This document shows, piece by piece, positions 8,667-18,164 of a stretch of DNA of 64,000 nucleotides. Both the position numbers and the translations under genes were made by a program. The stretch is from Pseudomonas_T sp032052615 (GTDB taxonomy: Bacteria; Pseudomonadota; Gammaproteobacteria; Pseudomonadales; Pseudomonadaceae). The stretch spans positions 372,001 to 436,000 of the forward strand of contig DAMBWF010000003.1 of NCBI GenBank assembly GCA_032052615.1, given 5' to 3'. A model generated the notes under the pieces. That model had not been told where the DNA came from. It searched no databases and worked only from the letters and a program-made list of their open reading frames with translations. Within the stretch, counting starts at the first letter, position 1. Every line of letters starts with the position of its first letter.

Positions 8667-8945
8667 TCAGTTGATCGCGTCGGTCAACGCTTTGGCGGGC
8701 ACGAACTTCACGACTTTCTTCGCGGCGATTTCGATTGCCTTGCCGGTCTGCGGATTGCGGCCGGTGCGGGCGGGGCGCTCGGTGACCTTCAGCTTGCCAA
8801 TGCCAGGCAGCGTCAGCTCATTACCGTTTTCCAGGGAATCGCTGACGATTTCGCTCAACTGCTCGAGGATGGCGCGTACGCTGGCCCGCTGGGTATCGGT
8901 CGCTTCAGCGATATCGTTGATCAGTTGGTCTTTGGTCAATGCCAT
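8667..8945 (-). CDS. DNA-binding protein HU family
   Basis: 92 aa histone-like nucleoid protein. It starts MALTKDQLINDIAEATDT and carries the beta-arm motif RTGRNPQTGKAIEIAAKK, with proline at the DNA-intercalating position. It most resembles the HupA type. GGAG precedes the ATG at 8945 by a normal distance. It stands alone between the TetR remnant and the 4.5S RNA gene. Confidence 0.93.
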   Translation of the reverse strand: MALTKDQLINDIAEATDTQRASVRAILEQLSEIVSDSLENGNELTLPGIGKLKVTERPARTGRNPQTGKAIEIAAKKVVKFVPAKALTDAIN

Positions 8946-9308
8946 GGTGGTGCTCCGTAGGAGTTGCGAATGGGGCAGGCGCAGCGCCTGCTTCGAATAT
9001 GGGTGCGTCCAGGTGAACGCATGACGACGGCGACAGCTGAGCGCCAGAATCAACGCTTTCTGGCTAGCAGTTCAGAGCCTCCCTTGCGCCCTTGGTTCCA
9101 GAGCGGTACCGCGCAGGGGGCGGGAGTCTCGATGGGTGCCTTGCCTGTTTCGCCTGGCTATCCGGGGGCCGGGTCGGCCTGGATAGCGAAGCGCGGCACG
9201 TTACCCATCTCCTCGCCCTTTGAACAGTCTTGACTAACCTGGCGGCGCGAAAACCGGACGTTTCGATCCCGTTCGCTGGACTGCATGTCCCCTAAGTAAT
9301 TGAAGGAG
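8946..9308. other. Intergenic region between HU gene and 4.5S RNA gene
   Basis: No gene seen on either strand. It contains a perfect 8-bp inverted repeat GCAGGCGC/GCGCCTGC (8975-8991) in the HU leader, which can fold or bind a dimeric protein. The HU promoter must lie here, but I could not pick one with confidence. Confidence 0.5.
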
Positions 9309-9336
9309 TTGTAAGTTCGACGCAAGCCGGTACAAT
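9309..9336 (+). promoter_or_regulatory. Promoter of the 4.5S RNA gene
   Basis: TTGTAA (9309-9314), a 16-nt spacer and TACAAT (9331-9336), followed by a GC-rich discriminator. Transcription would start near 9343, about 30 nt before the mature RNA, so 5' processing is expected. Confidence 0.65.
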
Positions 9337-9371
9337 GACGCGGCCCGCTGTTCTGCGGGATTCGTCATGGT

Positions 9372-9475
9372 GGCCCTACCGGTCCCCTCGCAACGATCAG
9401 CCGTGAACCCGGTCAGGTCCGGAAGGAAGCAGCCGTAGCGGTGAAATCGTGTGCCGGGGTGTGGCTGGTGGGGCC
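9372..9475 (+). ncRNA. ffs: Signal recognition particle 4.5S RNA
   Basis: RNA scaffold of the bacterial SRP that binds Ffh and FtsY. The invariant tip GGTCAGGTCCGGAAGGAAGC lies at 9411-9430, including the GGAA tetraloop and the asymmetric loop bound by the Ffh M domain. The ends pair as GGCCCTACC (9372-9380) with GGTGGGGCC (9467-9475), giving the long hairpin of about 104 nt usual for gamma-proteobacteria. No Alu domain. Confidence 0.95.
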
Positions 9476-9591
9476 GCCTCCATTCCGCCTCCCTTATCTT
9501 TCCGTCGTGCCTGTTCGACGGCGCGCGTTGGATAGCACGTGCGCAGGGGGTTCGATGGGGAGGGGAGTGGGGCCGTTGGCCCCACCACGGG

Positions 9592-9819
9592 TCAGGCGAC
9601 CAAGGATTTTTTGGCTCGCGCGATAACCGTTTGCAGGCGCTCGCTGGCCAGGTATTGGTCAGGGTACAGCCGTTCGGTGTGACGAGCGATGCCATGCTCG
9701 TTGACCACGGTGAAGCTGAAACCGCCCTTGCGGGTTTCCGCCAGGAAATGGCAGGTGAAAGGTGTGAACGCTTTGCTGAGCGCGCTCATGGCAACTTGAG
9801 CTTGATGTTGGATGGACAT
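9592..9819 (-). CDS. Small conserved hypothetical protein
   Basis: 75 aa. It starts MSIQHQAQVAMSALSKAFTP and ends with the basic segment RLQTVIARAKKSLVA. No signal peptide or membrane segment. AGGAA lies about 6 nt before the ATG at 9819. It looks like a single small alpha/beta domain. I recall similar small proteins in Pseudomonas but no function. Confidence 0.7.
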   Translation of the reverse strand: MSIQHQAQVAMSALSKAFTPFTCHFLAETRKGGFSFTVVNEHGIARHTERLYPDQYLASERLQTVIARAKKSLVA

Positions 9820-10177
9820 GTGTTTGTTCCTACACAGTGTGGCAATGCGCCACGAAGCAAGACGCTCCGAAGTCGCTACCCAAAACGGATAGACGGAATG
9901 AGCCTTATCGGAGCAAGAGCAGCTTGAGAAAGTTCCGCTGAGCGGTTCTTCGGCTGGTTTGTACGTGGGGTGGCAGGTTCGCCCAGGCAAGGTTCTAACC
10001 ACAGGGCGACGCTGATCAATTGGCAAGGTGGGCAGGAAGTCGGCTTCAGGTTCGGCGTATGCGGAACCGCTTCAGAAGCGCTCTGGCCAACGAGGCGGCA
10101 TCGCAAGGACGCCGCATTGACTTTCAACTTGGTACGAACCCGGCCAACCTAGCAGCTTGGCTCCGGCGTGTAAAGCA
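9820..10177. other. Intergenic region, nothing recognised
   Basis: About 360 bp between the small hypothetical gene and the phage-type repressor gene. I see no convincing open frame, tRNA, attachment repeat or terminator. It could hold a phage junction, because it lies just outside the repressor module. Confidence 0.4.
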
Positions 10178-10909
10178 CTAGCGTGCCAGGGGCGCGCCAC
10201 GCCGACGGCGTACCGTGGACCACCAGAACACCCAGCCCAGAATGCGAATATTGGCCGCCTGTTCGGCCGTATAGATTTCGTCCGGGTGTTCCTCGGAGTT
10301 TTCACTACGCAGGCGCAGACCCCCTCCGGGAAGGCGATACAGGTACTTCACCCGCAACATGCCGTCGTGATCGAAGGCATAGATCTCCCCATCGGTGATA
10401 TGAGTGGTGCCCCGATCGATGCCTATGCCCGCGCCGTCGAGGATCAGCCGTTCCATGCTGTTGCCGTTCACGATGGCGATGACCGCGTTCTCCGGCTCCA
10501 CCCCCGCCTCGCGAAGCGTGGAGCGAGCGAGGCGGATCTTCCTGCCGGGCACCTCGAGCACCTGGGTCGAGCCACTCCCCGCCGATAACTCGACTTCCTT
10601 GAAGAGCGGCAGCGTCACCTCGTCGTTTTCCAGGGGCGTATCGCTATCCCATGGCGCGATGGAGCCGAAGAGCGAGGCGTCGGGGCTCTTCGGCGAGGGG
10701 CTCGGAAGCATCTGGCCCGTGCCGTTCGCCAGCCACAGCGGGTCCACCCCGCAGGCGTGGGCAATGCTCGCGACGAACGATGTGGAGGCGGACTTGCCGC
10801 GCTCCAGATCGGAAATGGAGGTTTGGGTCATGCCGCAGCGCTTGGCCAGTTCGGTCTGATTCAGGCCGGCATGGCGGCGGGCAGTTTTCAGGCGATCTTT
10901 GAAATCCAT
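10178..10909 (-). CDS. Phage-type repressor (CI/PrtR-like, S24 peptidase)
   Basis: 243 aa. N-terminal XRE helix-turn-helix (about residues 6-60, NQTELAKRCGMTQTSISDLERGKS) and C-terminal LexA/CI-type self-cleavage domain. The catalytic Ser151 is in NGNSMER, Lys188 is in LRVKYL and the likely Ala-Gly cleavage site is Ala110-Gly111. Such repressors are inactivated by RecA during DNA damage and control prophages or R-type pyocins. Start at 10909 is preferred over 10918 because AGGA is 8 nt upstream of it. Divergent from the unknown gene at 10999. Confidence 0.88.
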   Translation of the reverse strand: MDFKDRLKTARRHAGLNQTELAKRCGMTQTSISDLERGKSASTSFVASIAHACGVDPLWLANGTGQMLPSPSPKSPDASLFGSIAPWDSDTPLENDEVTLPLFKEVELSAGSGSTQVLEVPGRKIRLARSTLREAGVEPENAVIAIVNGNSMERLILDGAGIGIDRGTTHITDGEIYAFDHDGMLRVKYLYRLPGGGLRLRSENSEEHPDEIYTAEQAANIRILGWVFWWSTVRRRRGAPLAR

Positions 10910-10944
10910 GCCGCTCATCCTACAGGTATGCCTATGGACTTGAA

Positions 10945-10960
10945 TATGGGTATATCCATA
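10945..10960. promoter_or_regulatory. Candidate operator between repressor and divergent gene
   Basis: TATGG-N6-CCATA (10945-10949 with 10956-10960) with a TATA core is a near-perfect dyad. Related TATGG half-sites occur at 10933-10937 and 10969-10973, and AGG-TATG-CCT at 10924-10933. Their place in the 89-bp divergent intergenic region fits binding by the adjacent repressor. Inference only. Confidence 0.45.
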
Positions 10961-10998
10961 AATACACTATGGGAGTGGTTTTGGAAAGGGAGATTCCC

Positions 10999-11628
10999 AT
11001 GTTCATCGCGAAAAATAGCATGCTTGAGCAGCTTCAGGCAGCAAATACTTTACCGAAATCCCAGGCGCCCCTTACCGAGGCTTCGCTGGGTGCCCATAAA
11101 TTTATAAGGATGCTTGGCCAAGGTAAGCCGGAACGCGAAGGCGCTGCGTGGGACTTGGCGGTCCAGCGGGCTTGGCTGCAGGTCTACTCGACGGACGCCG
11201 CCGATGCCCGGAAGGCGGGCGAGGCGATACGCACCCCGTCGAGGCTGCCTGGCTATGTCAGGGCGTTCGGGCATTGCCTTTACGACCCGAGCGCGACGCC
11301 CGAGCAGCGGAATACCGCGGAGGCCGCCATCCTAGCCTTCGCCTACGACCGGCTGGAAGAGCCGGCCTCCGTTTCCTGGGATGAGCTTCGGCGGATCGCC
11401 AGCGCGGCTCTGCACCGTTACCGAACGAGCCGCTCGGCCTGGCATGACCCGCCCCCGGACTCGCTCTTTGAGTCGAGCGCCGACGCCAGCGGCGGTCAGG
11501 CTTCGGCATCGGAGCGCCGCCTGCTGGAAGACTTCGCGCACGCCTGCCTGGAGACCTGCGCGGACCTAGACCGCCAGGCGTTGGCGCCGCTGGCCCTGGC
11601 GATACGCCGTTCGCCAGCGGCCGCCTGA
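10999..11628 (+). CDS. Unknown protein of phage-like module
   Basis: 209 aa, predicted soluble and largely helical, with no signal peptide or membrane segment. It contains a central segment rich in Ala, Arg and Trp (WDLAVQRAWLQVYSTDAADA, then LPGYVRAFGHCLYDP) and a low-complexity Ser/Ala stretch near residue 165. AAGGGAG 6 nt before ATG 10999 decides the start over 10969. I do not recognise a family. Position between a CI-like repressor and a holin suggests a phage or tailocin regulatory role; expression is probably repressed until DNA damage. Confidence 0.75.
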   Translation: MFIAKNSMLEQLQAANTLPKSQAPLTEASLGAHKFIRMLGQGKPEREGAAWDLAVQRAWLQVYSTDAADARKAGEAIRTPSRLPGYVRAFGHCLYDPSATPEQRNTAEAAILAFAYDRLEEPASVSWDELRRIASAALHRYRTSRSAWHDPPPDSLFESSADASGGQASASERRLLEDFAHACLETCADLDRQALAPLALAIRRSPAAA

Positions 11629-11643
11629 GCAAACAAAGCACAC

Positions 11644-11663
11644 GTTTCCTCGCCCGAGGAAAC
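11644..11663. repeat. Perfect 20-bp palindrome after the unknown gene
   Basis: GTTTCCTCG-CC-CGAGGAAAC, 9-bp arms with a 2-nt centre, starting 16 bp after the stop of the unknown gene. As RNA the tight loop would be strained, so an operator is at least as likely as a terminator. Confidence 0.6.
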
Positions 11664-11715
11664 CGGTAGGGCGTGACGAGGATTCCGGTCGTCGTTTCGC
11701 CCCATCGCGCCGAGC

Positions 11716-11729
11716 GGTCGGTTCCGACC
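11716..11729. repeat. Perfect 14-bp palindrome before the holin gene
   Basis: GGTCGG-TT-CCGACC, 48 bp upstream of the holin start. Possible operator or activator site (for example for a PrtN-like activator) or a short hairpin. No direct evidence. Confidence 0.45.
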
Positions 11730-11776
11730 CTCCTTCGCCTTGCGCTCGCGGGCTTTCTATTCAGCGAGACACGATC

Positions 11777-12094
11777 ATGCCGGATAAAGATCCCCTGTTC
11801 TGGGCTTCACTGTGGCAAGCCCTTTCCCTCTCGACGGTTTGGCAAGGCGCGCTCATGGCCAGCGTGATCGCGACCTTACGGGTGCTGTACGACGGCAAGG
11901 ACCTGCGAATCACTCACGTGCTTCTCGAAGCGCTGCTATGCGGGGCGCTGAGCCTCAGCGCCTCTAGTCTGATCGAATACATGACTTGGCCCGCCGGCGT
12001 CGCGGTGGCCTTGGGTGGCGGCATCGGTTTCCTGGGCGTCGGCAGTGTCCGGGAACTGTTGATGAGGTGGTCCGGGCGCCACGTGAATAAATAG
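11777..12094 (+). CDS. Phage holin (lambda-type, class II/III)
   Basis: 105 aa small membrane protein. A short polar N-terminus (MPDKDPLFW) is followed by hydrophobic segments at about 15-36, 48-66 and 70-90 and a basic tail (RWSGRHVNK). The pattern LRVLYDGKD, LLEALLCGALSLSASSLIEY and GGGIGFLGVGSVREL matches phage_holin_3 proteins of Pseudomonas phages and R-pyocins. It would form inner-membrane lesions for lysis. No endolysin or spanin gene accompanies it. Confidence 0.82.
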   Translation: MPDKDPLFWASLWQALSLSTVWQGALMASVIATLRVLYDGKDLRITHVLLEALLCGALSLSASSLIEYMTWPAGVAVALGGGIGFLGVGSVRELLMRWSGRHVNK

Positions 12095-12302
12095 TCATGT
12101 CCTCCAGGGGCCGGTGGTCGAGGTGGTCTGGCGCTGGCGCGGGCCGCTTCGATGCCGCGAGGATGGAACCCCAGGGGCGCTGTGGTAGAGTGTGGCCCCG
12201 CCAAATCACGTCGCTTCCGGTACGTCCGCATCGTATCGGCGACACGAACATGGCCGGTCTTCCGCTCCGCCAAGGAGCTCCGTTTCTGCAGCGATGGTGT
12301 CG

Positions 12303-14366
<2,064 letters not shown>

Positions 14367-14376
14367 GGTATTCACC

Positions 14377-14703
14377 ATGATGAAGGGTGGCATGGCAGGT
14401 CTGATGAAGCAGGCCCAGCAGATGCAGGAAAAGATGCAGAAGATGCAGGAAGAGCTGGCCAATGCCGAGATCACCGGCCAGTCCGGCGCGGGCTTGGTAA
14501 CAGTGGTCATGACGGGGCGTCACGACGTCAAGCGGGTCAGCCTGGACGACAGCCTGATGCAGGAAGACAAGGAGATTCTCGAAGACCTGATCGCCGCCGC
14601 GGTGAACGACGCCGTGCGCAAGATCGAGCAGAACAGCCAAGAGAAGATGTCCGGCATGACCGCTGGCCTGCAACTGCCGCCCGGCTTCAAGATGCCGTTC
14701 TGA
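14377..14703 (+). CDS. ybaB: Nucleoid-associated protein YbaB/EbfC
   Basis: 108 aa DNA-binding protein of the YbaB family. It has a Met/Gln-rich N-terminal coiled coil (AGLMKQAQQMQEKMQKMQEE), the central GLVTVVMTGRHDVKRVSLDDS core and a C-terminus GLQLPPGFKMPF. It sits 10 bp after dnaX and before recR, the standard dnaX-ybaB-recR order. GAGG 9-12 nt upstream supports ATG 14377. Confidence 0.94.
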   Translation: MMKGGMAGLMKQAQQMQEKMQKMQEELANAEITGQSGAGLVTVVMTGRHDVKRVSLDDSLMQEDKEILEDLIAAAVNDAVRKIEQNSQEKMSGMTAGLQLPPGFKMPF

Positions 14704-14724
14704 GCCCCGCGATTGTCGTGGGGG
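14704..14724 (+). terminator. Hairpin between ybaB and recR
   Basis: A 9-bp stem GCCCCGCGA/TCGTGGGGC with one G-T pair and a TTG loop starts directly after the ybaB stop. No T tract, so it probably attenuates or stabilises the transcript instead of fully separating recR. Confidence 0.45.
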
Positions 14725-14806
14725 CGGTTCCAGCCGGTCCCATGACGGCCCGCGCGCCGGCGTCGCCGCTGCGCCTTCCAAGCACCCTTTCGCCGCCTAG
14801 GTAGTC

Positions 14807-15406
14807 ATGAGCTTCAGTCCGCTGATCCGCCAATTGATCGAGGCCTTGCGCGTCCTGCCCGGCGTTGGGCAGAAAACCGCCCAGCGCATGGCGCTGCACT
14901 TGCTCGAACGCGATCGCAGCGGTGGGCTGCGCCTGGCCCAGGTCTTGACCCAGGCCATGGAGGGCATCGGCTATTGCAGCCGCTGTCGTACCCTGAGCGA
15001 GGAAACCCTGTGCAGCTACTGCGCCGACCCGCGCCGCGACGATTCGCTGCTGTGCGTGGTGGAGGGGCCCATGGACGTGCTCGCGGTGGAGCAGACCGGC
15101 TATCGGGGGCGGTATTTCGTGCTCAAGGGCCATTTGTCGCCCTTGGATGGCCGAGGACCGGACGCGATCGGCGTGCCCGAACTGATGCAACGGGTGGAGG
15201 AGGGCGGTTTCGCCGAGATCATCCTCGCCACCAACCCCACGGTGGAGGGCGAAGCCACCGCCCATTACATCGCCCAAATGCTGGCTTCCAAATCGCTCGT
15301 GCTCTCGCGCATCGCCCATGGCGTGCCCTTGGGCGGCGAGCTGGAGCTGGTGGACGGCGGTACCCTCGCCCATGCCTTGGCGGGTCGCCGGCCCATCGGC
15401 ACGTAA
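14807..15406 (+). CDS. recR: Recombination protein RecR
   Basis: 199 aa, partner of RecO and RecF in loading RecA on gapped DNA. N-terminal helix-hairpin-helix (LPGVGQKTAQRMA), a C4 zinc finger (Cys57, 60, 69, 72), a Toprim domain beginning LCVVEGPMDV, and a C-terminal Walker B-like part (GVPLGGELELVDGGTL). Full family length. Third gene of the dnaX-ybaB-recR group. Confidence 0.96.
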   Translation: MSFSPLIRQLIEALRVLPGVGQKTAQRMALHLLERDRSGGLRLAQVLTQAMEGIGYCSRCRTLSEETLCSYCADPRRDDSLLCVVEGPMDVLAVEQTGYRGRYFVLKGHLSPLDGRGPDAIGVPELMQRVEEGGFAEIILATNPTVEGEATAHYIAQMLASKSLVLSRIAHGVPLGGELELVDGGTLAHALAGRRPIGT

Positions 15407-15437
15407 CGAGGGCCGCCGCGACGGCGACCCTTCGCAT

Positions 15438-15863
15438 TCAACACCCGCACGAAGCGGCGGCGCGTTCCGGGGTCGTCCGGTGAAGGGCGAAGCCTTCATC
15501 CTGCCAACCGACCAGGCCACCCAGCATTTCCTTCACCGCGTACCCCAGGCGCGCCAGTTTGAGCGCGGCCCGCTGGGCGCCGTTGCAATGGGGGCCGGCG
15601 CAATACACCACGAACATTGTCGAGGACGGAAAGGCGGCCAGGCGCTCGGCATCGATTTCAGCCTGGGGCAGGCTGATGGCGCCCGGCACATGACCTTGTT
15701 CATAGAGCGTGGCGGAGCGCGCGTCCGCCAGCACGAAGTCTTGGCTACCGTCTTCCAGGCAGGCGTGTACATCGGCGCAATCGGTTTCGAAGGCGAAGCG
15801 GGCGGCGAAGTAGGCTTCGGCGCGTTCGGGCGAGGCGGCGGGATAGTGACTGACCAGGCTCAT
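15438..15863 (-). CDS. Single-domain rhodanese-like sulfurtransferase
   Basis: 141 aa. One rhodanese domain with LADARSATLYEQGHVPGAISLP and an active-site loop VYCAGPHCNGA, where the first Cys is the likely persulfide carrier. AAGGAG lies upstream of ATG 15863. Divergent from the ftrA-type regulator with a 94-bp gap, an arrangement I recall from other proteobacteria, which suggests that the regulator controls it. Sulfur donor and acceptor are unknown. Confidence 0.88.
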   Translation of the reverse strand: MSLVSHYPAASPERAEAYFAARFAFETDCADVHACLEDGSQDFVLADARSATLYEQGHVPGAISLPQAEIDAERLAAFPSSTMFVVYCAGPHCNGAQRAALKLARLGYAVKEMLGGLVGWQDEGFALHRTTPERAAASCGC

Positions 15864-15957
15864 GGCGGGACTCCTTGGGTTGGGATGGGCCCACTTTAGC
15901 GAGGCCACGGGATCGTCTACAGTGGCGGCTCGGACAACTCTCGGGAATTTTCCGCCA

Positions 15958-16914
15958 ATGCATGCCGACCCCGGCCTGGTGGCCATCCTCGCCTACGATG
16001 GTTTGTGCACCTTCGAATTCGGCATCGCCGTGGAAGTCTTCGGCCTGCCACGTCCGGAGTTCGACTTCCCTTGGTACCGCCACCGTATCGTCGGCATCGA
16101 GCCGGGGCCGATGCGCGCCATGGGCGGTATCCAGGTGCTCGCCGACGGTGGCCTGGATGCGTTGGTCGAGGCTCGCACCGTCGTCGTGCCGGGGTGGCGC
16201 AACCGCCAGGAACCCCCTCCACCGGCGCTGCTCGCGGCCTTGTGGGAGGCCCATGGCCGGGGCGCGCGCCTGCTGAGCATTTGCTCCGGCGCGTTCGTGC
16301 TCGCCGCCAGTGGCCTGTTGGACGGTCGTCGGGCCACTACCCACTGGCGCTATGCCACGGAACTGGCGGAGCGCTACCCACGGATCGCGGTGGACCCGAA
16401 CGTGCTTTACGTCGATGAGGGCGAACTCATCACCTCGGCCGGCAGCGCCGCCGGCATCGACGCTTGCCTGCATCTGGTGGCGCGGGACTTCGGCAGTCGC
16501 GTGGCCAACGACGTGGCGCGTCGGTTGGTGACCGCGCCCCAGCGGTCCGGCGGCCAGGCTCAGTTCATTCCGGCGCCGGTGCCTCAAGTGGCTCGCCATG
16601 ACCTGAGCGCCTTGCTGGACTGGGCTCGCCAGCGCCTCGGCGAGCCGTTGACGGTAGCGGCCCTGGCGCGGCAGGCGGCGATGAGCGAGCGCACCTTTTT
16701 ACGGCGCTTCGTCGAGACCACCGGCCTGACACCCAAGGCTTGGCTGCAACACGCGCGCCTGGCTCGGGCCCGGGAGCTGCTGGAGCACGGCGGAGGCAGC
16801 CTGGAGGCAGTGGCCGAGCGCTGTGGTTTCCGTTCCCTGGAGAGCTTCCGGGTGGCCTTCCGCGCGGGCGTGGGCGTGGCCCCGGCGGCCTATCGCCGGC
16901 GCTTCGGCGGCTAG
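15958..16914 (+). CDS. ftrA: FtrA-type AraC-family transcriptional regulator
   Basis: 318 aa. N-terminal DJ-1/PfpI-like domain (LVAILAYDGLCTFEFGIAVE; nucleophile-elbow cysteine in LSICSGAFVLA) followed by a C-terminal AraC double helix-turn-helix (SERTFLRRFVETTGLTPKAWL, then ERCGFRSLESFRVAFR). The start at ATG 15958 matches the domain start. Its binding target is probably the 94-bp divergent region shared with the rhodanese gene. The effector is not known. Confidence 0.88.
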   Translation: MHADPGLVAILAYDGLCTFEFGIAVEVFGLPRPEFDFPWYRHRIVGIEPGPMRAMGGIQVLADGGLDALVEARTVVVPGWRNRQEPPPPALLAALWEAHGRGARLLSICSGAFVLAASGLLDGRRATTHWRYATELAERYPRIAVDPNVLYVDEGELITSAGSAAGIDACLHLVARDFGSRVANDVARRLVTAPQRSGGQAQFIPAPVPQVARHDLSALLDWARQRLGEPLTVAALARQAAMSERTFLRRFVETTGLTPKAWLQHARLARARELLEHGGGSLEAVAERCGFRSLESFRVAFRAGVGVAPAAYRRRFGG

Positions 16915-17039
16915 CGGCGGGCAGAACCGTTCGGTCGCGGTGGATGATCGGAACCGGGGGTCGGGTAGCGCAGTCGCATATCCAGGCCATGACGCCTTAT
17001 CCATCCCGCCTCGTTCCTCGCACCCGCAAAGGAGCTTGA

Positions 17040-18164
17040 ATGCACGCCGTTCCCTCACTGCCGCGCTGTCTCGGCCTGTGCCTGTTCGTCGCGTTGTTGA
17101 GCGGCTGCGGAGCGGACAAAAAGCCCCGTGAACCTCAGACCCCGCGCGTACACGTGATGCAGGTCCGCAGTGGCGAGTTCGCCCCCTCCGTCACCCTTAC
17201 CGGTGATATCCAGGCACGTGTGCAGGCTGATTTGTCGTTCCGCATCAGCGGCAAGATGAGCGAGCGCCTGGTGGATGTTGGCCAGCGGGTGTCCGCGCAA
17301 CAGCCCCTGGCGCGCCTGGACCCCAAGGACCAGCGAAGCGATGTGGACTCCGCCGTGGCCATGGTCAGCGCCGAGCGGGCGCGACTGAAACTGGCCGACG
17401 TCGACCTGGTCCGCCAGCGCACCTTGCTGCCCAAGGGCTACACCAGCCGCAGCGAATACGATCAGGCGCTGGCCACTCAGCGCAGCGCGAAGAACGCGCT
17501 GGCGGCGGCCGAGGCGCAACTGGCCAATGCCCGCGAGCAACTGTCCTATACCACCCTGGTGGCCGAGGCTCCCGGGGTGATCACCGCGCGGCACGCCGAG
17601 GTGGGCCAGGTGGTGCAAGCCACCGCGCCGATCTTCAGCCTGGCCCGGGACGACGGCCGCGATGCCGTGTTCAATGTCTACGAATCGCTGTTCGTCGAAC
17701 CCCCCCAGGGGCAGCCGGTGCAGGTGGCCCTGCTGGAGCGGCCCCAGGTGCGGGCCACCGGCAAGGTCCGGGAGATCACCCCCACGGTATCGGCCGAGAG
17801 CGGTACGGTGCAGGTAAAAGTGGCGCTGGACGACCTGCCGCCTGGCATGGACCTGGGCTCGGTGGTCAGCATCACCCTGCGGGCTCCGGCTCGCGAAGGA
17901 ATCGAGTTGCCCTGGCCGGCACTGACCAAGGCGGGCCACGAGCCCGCCGTATGGCTGGTGGACGAAGAGGGCAAGGCGCGCCTGCGGCCGGTCCAGGTGG
18001 CCCGTTACCTTACCGGCAAGGTGATCCTCGCCGGCGGCCTGCGAGGCGGCGAGCAAGTGGTCACCGCCGGCGGGCAGGTCCTGTTCGACGGGCAGCCGGT
18101 GGAAATCGCCCAGAACGAAAACCCGAACGCGACCGCGCCAGGCCAGGGCGAGGTTCAGCCATGA
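17040..18164 (+). CDS. triA: RND efflux membrane-fusion protein 1 (TriA-like)
   Basis: 374 aa periplasmic adaptor lipoprotein. The signal peptide ends in LLSGC (Cys at 24). Lipoyl halves (LSFRISGKMSERLVDVGQRV) flank an alpha-hairpin, then beta-barrel and membrane-proximal domains (GEQVVTAGGQVLFDGQPVEI). AAGGAG lies 7 nt before the ATG. First gene of a three-gene operon with a second adaptor and an RND pump, the architecture of P. aeruginosa TriABC. The name is by resemblance. Confidence 0.85.
   Translation: MHAVPSLPRCLGLCLFVALLSGCGADKKPREPQTPRVHVMQVRSGEFAPSVTLTGDIQARVQADLSFRISGKMSERLVDVGQRVSAQQPLARLDPKDQRSDVDSAVAMVSAERARLKLADVDLVRQRTLLPKGYTSRSEYDQALATQRSAKNALAAAEAQLANAREQLSYTTLVAEAPGVITARHAEVGQVVQATAPIFSLARDDGRDAVFNVYESLFVEPPQGQPVQVALLERPQVRATGKVREITPTVSAESGTVQVKVALDDLPPGMDLGSVVSITLRAPAREGIELPWPALTKAGHEPAVWLVDEEGKARLRPVQVARYLTGKVILAGGLRGGEQVVTAGGQVLFDGQPVEIAQNENPNATAPGQGEVQP

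Larger units (their letters stand above)
10178..12094. mobile_element. Prophage or tailocin remnant: repressor, unknown gene, holin
   Basis: Three genes form a compact phage-type module: a self-cleaving repressor on the minus strand, then a divergent protein of unknown function and a holin. No integrase, endolysin, tail or capsid gene is present, and dnaX follows within 210 bp. The order resembles the regulatory/lysis front end of pyocin-like clusters. The limits are those of the three genes; no flanking direct repeats were recognised. Confidence 0.6.

Noticed and set aside
9476..10177. tRNA or phage attachment site near the 4.5S RNA gene
   Set aside because: No tRNA-like TPsiC or acceptor pairing and no long direct repeats were recognised flanking the phage-type module.
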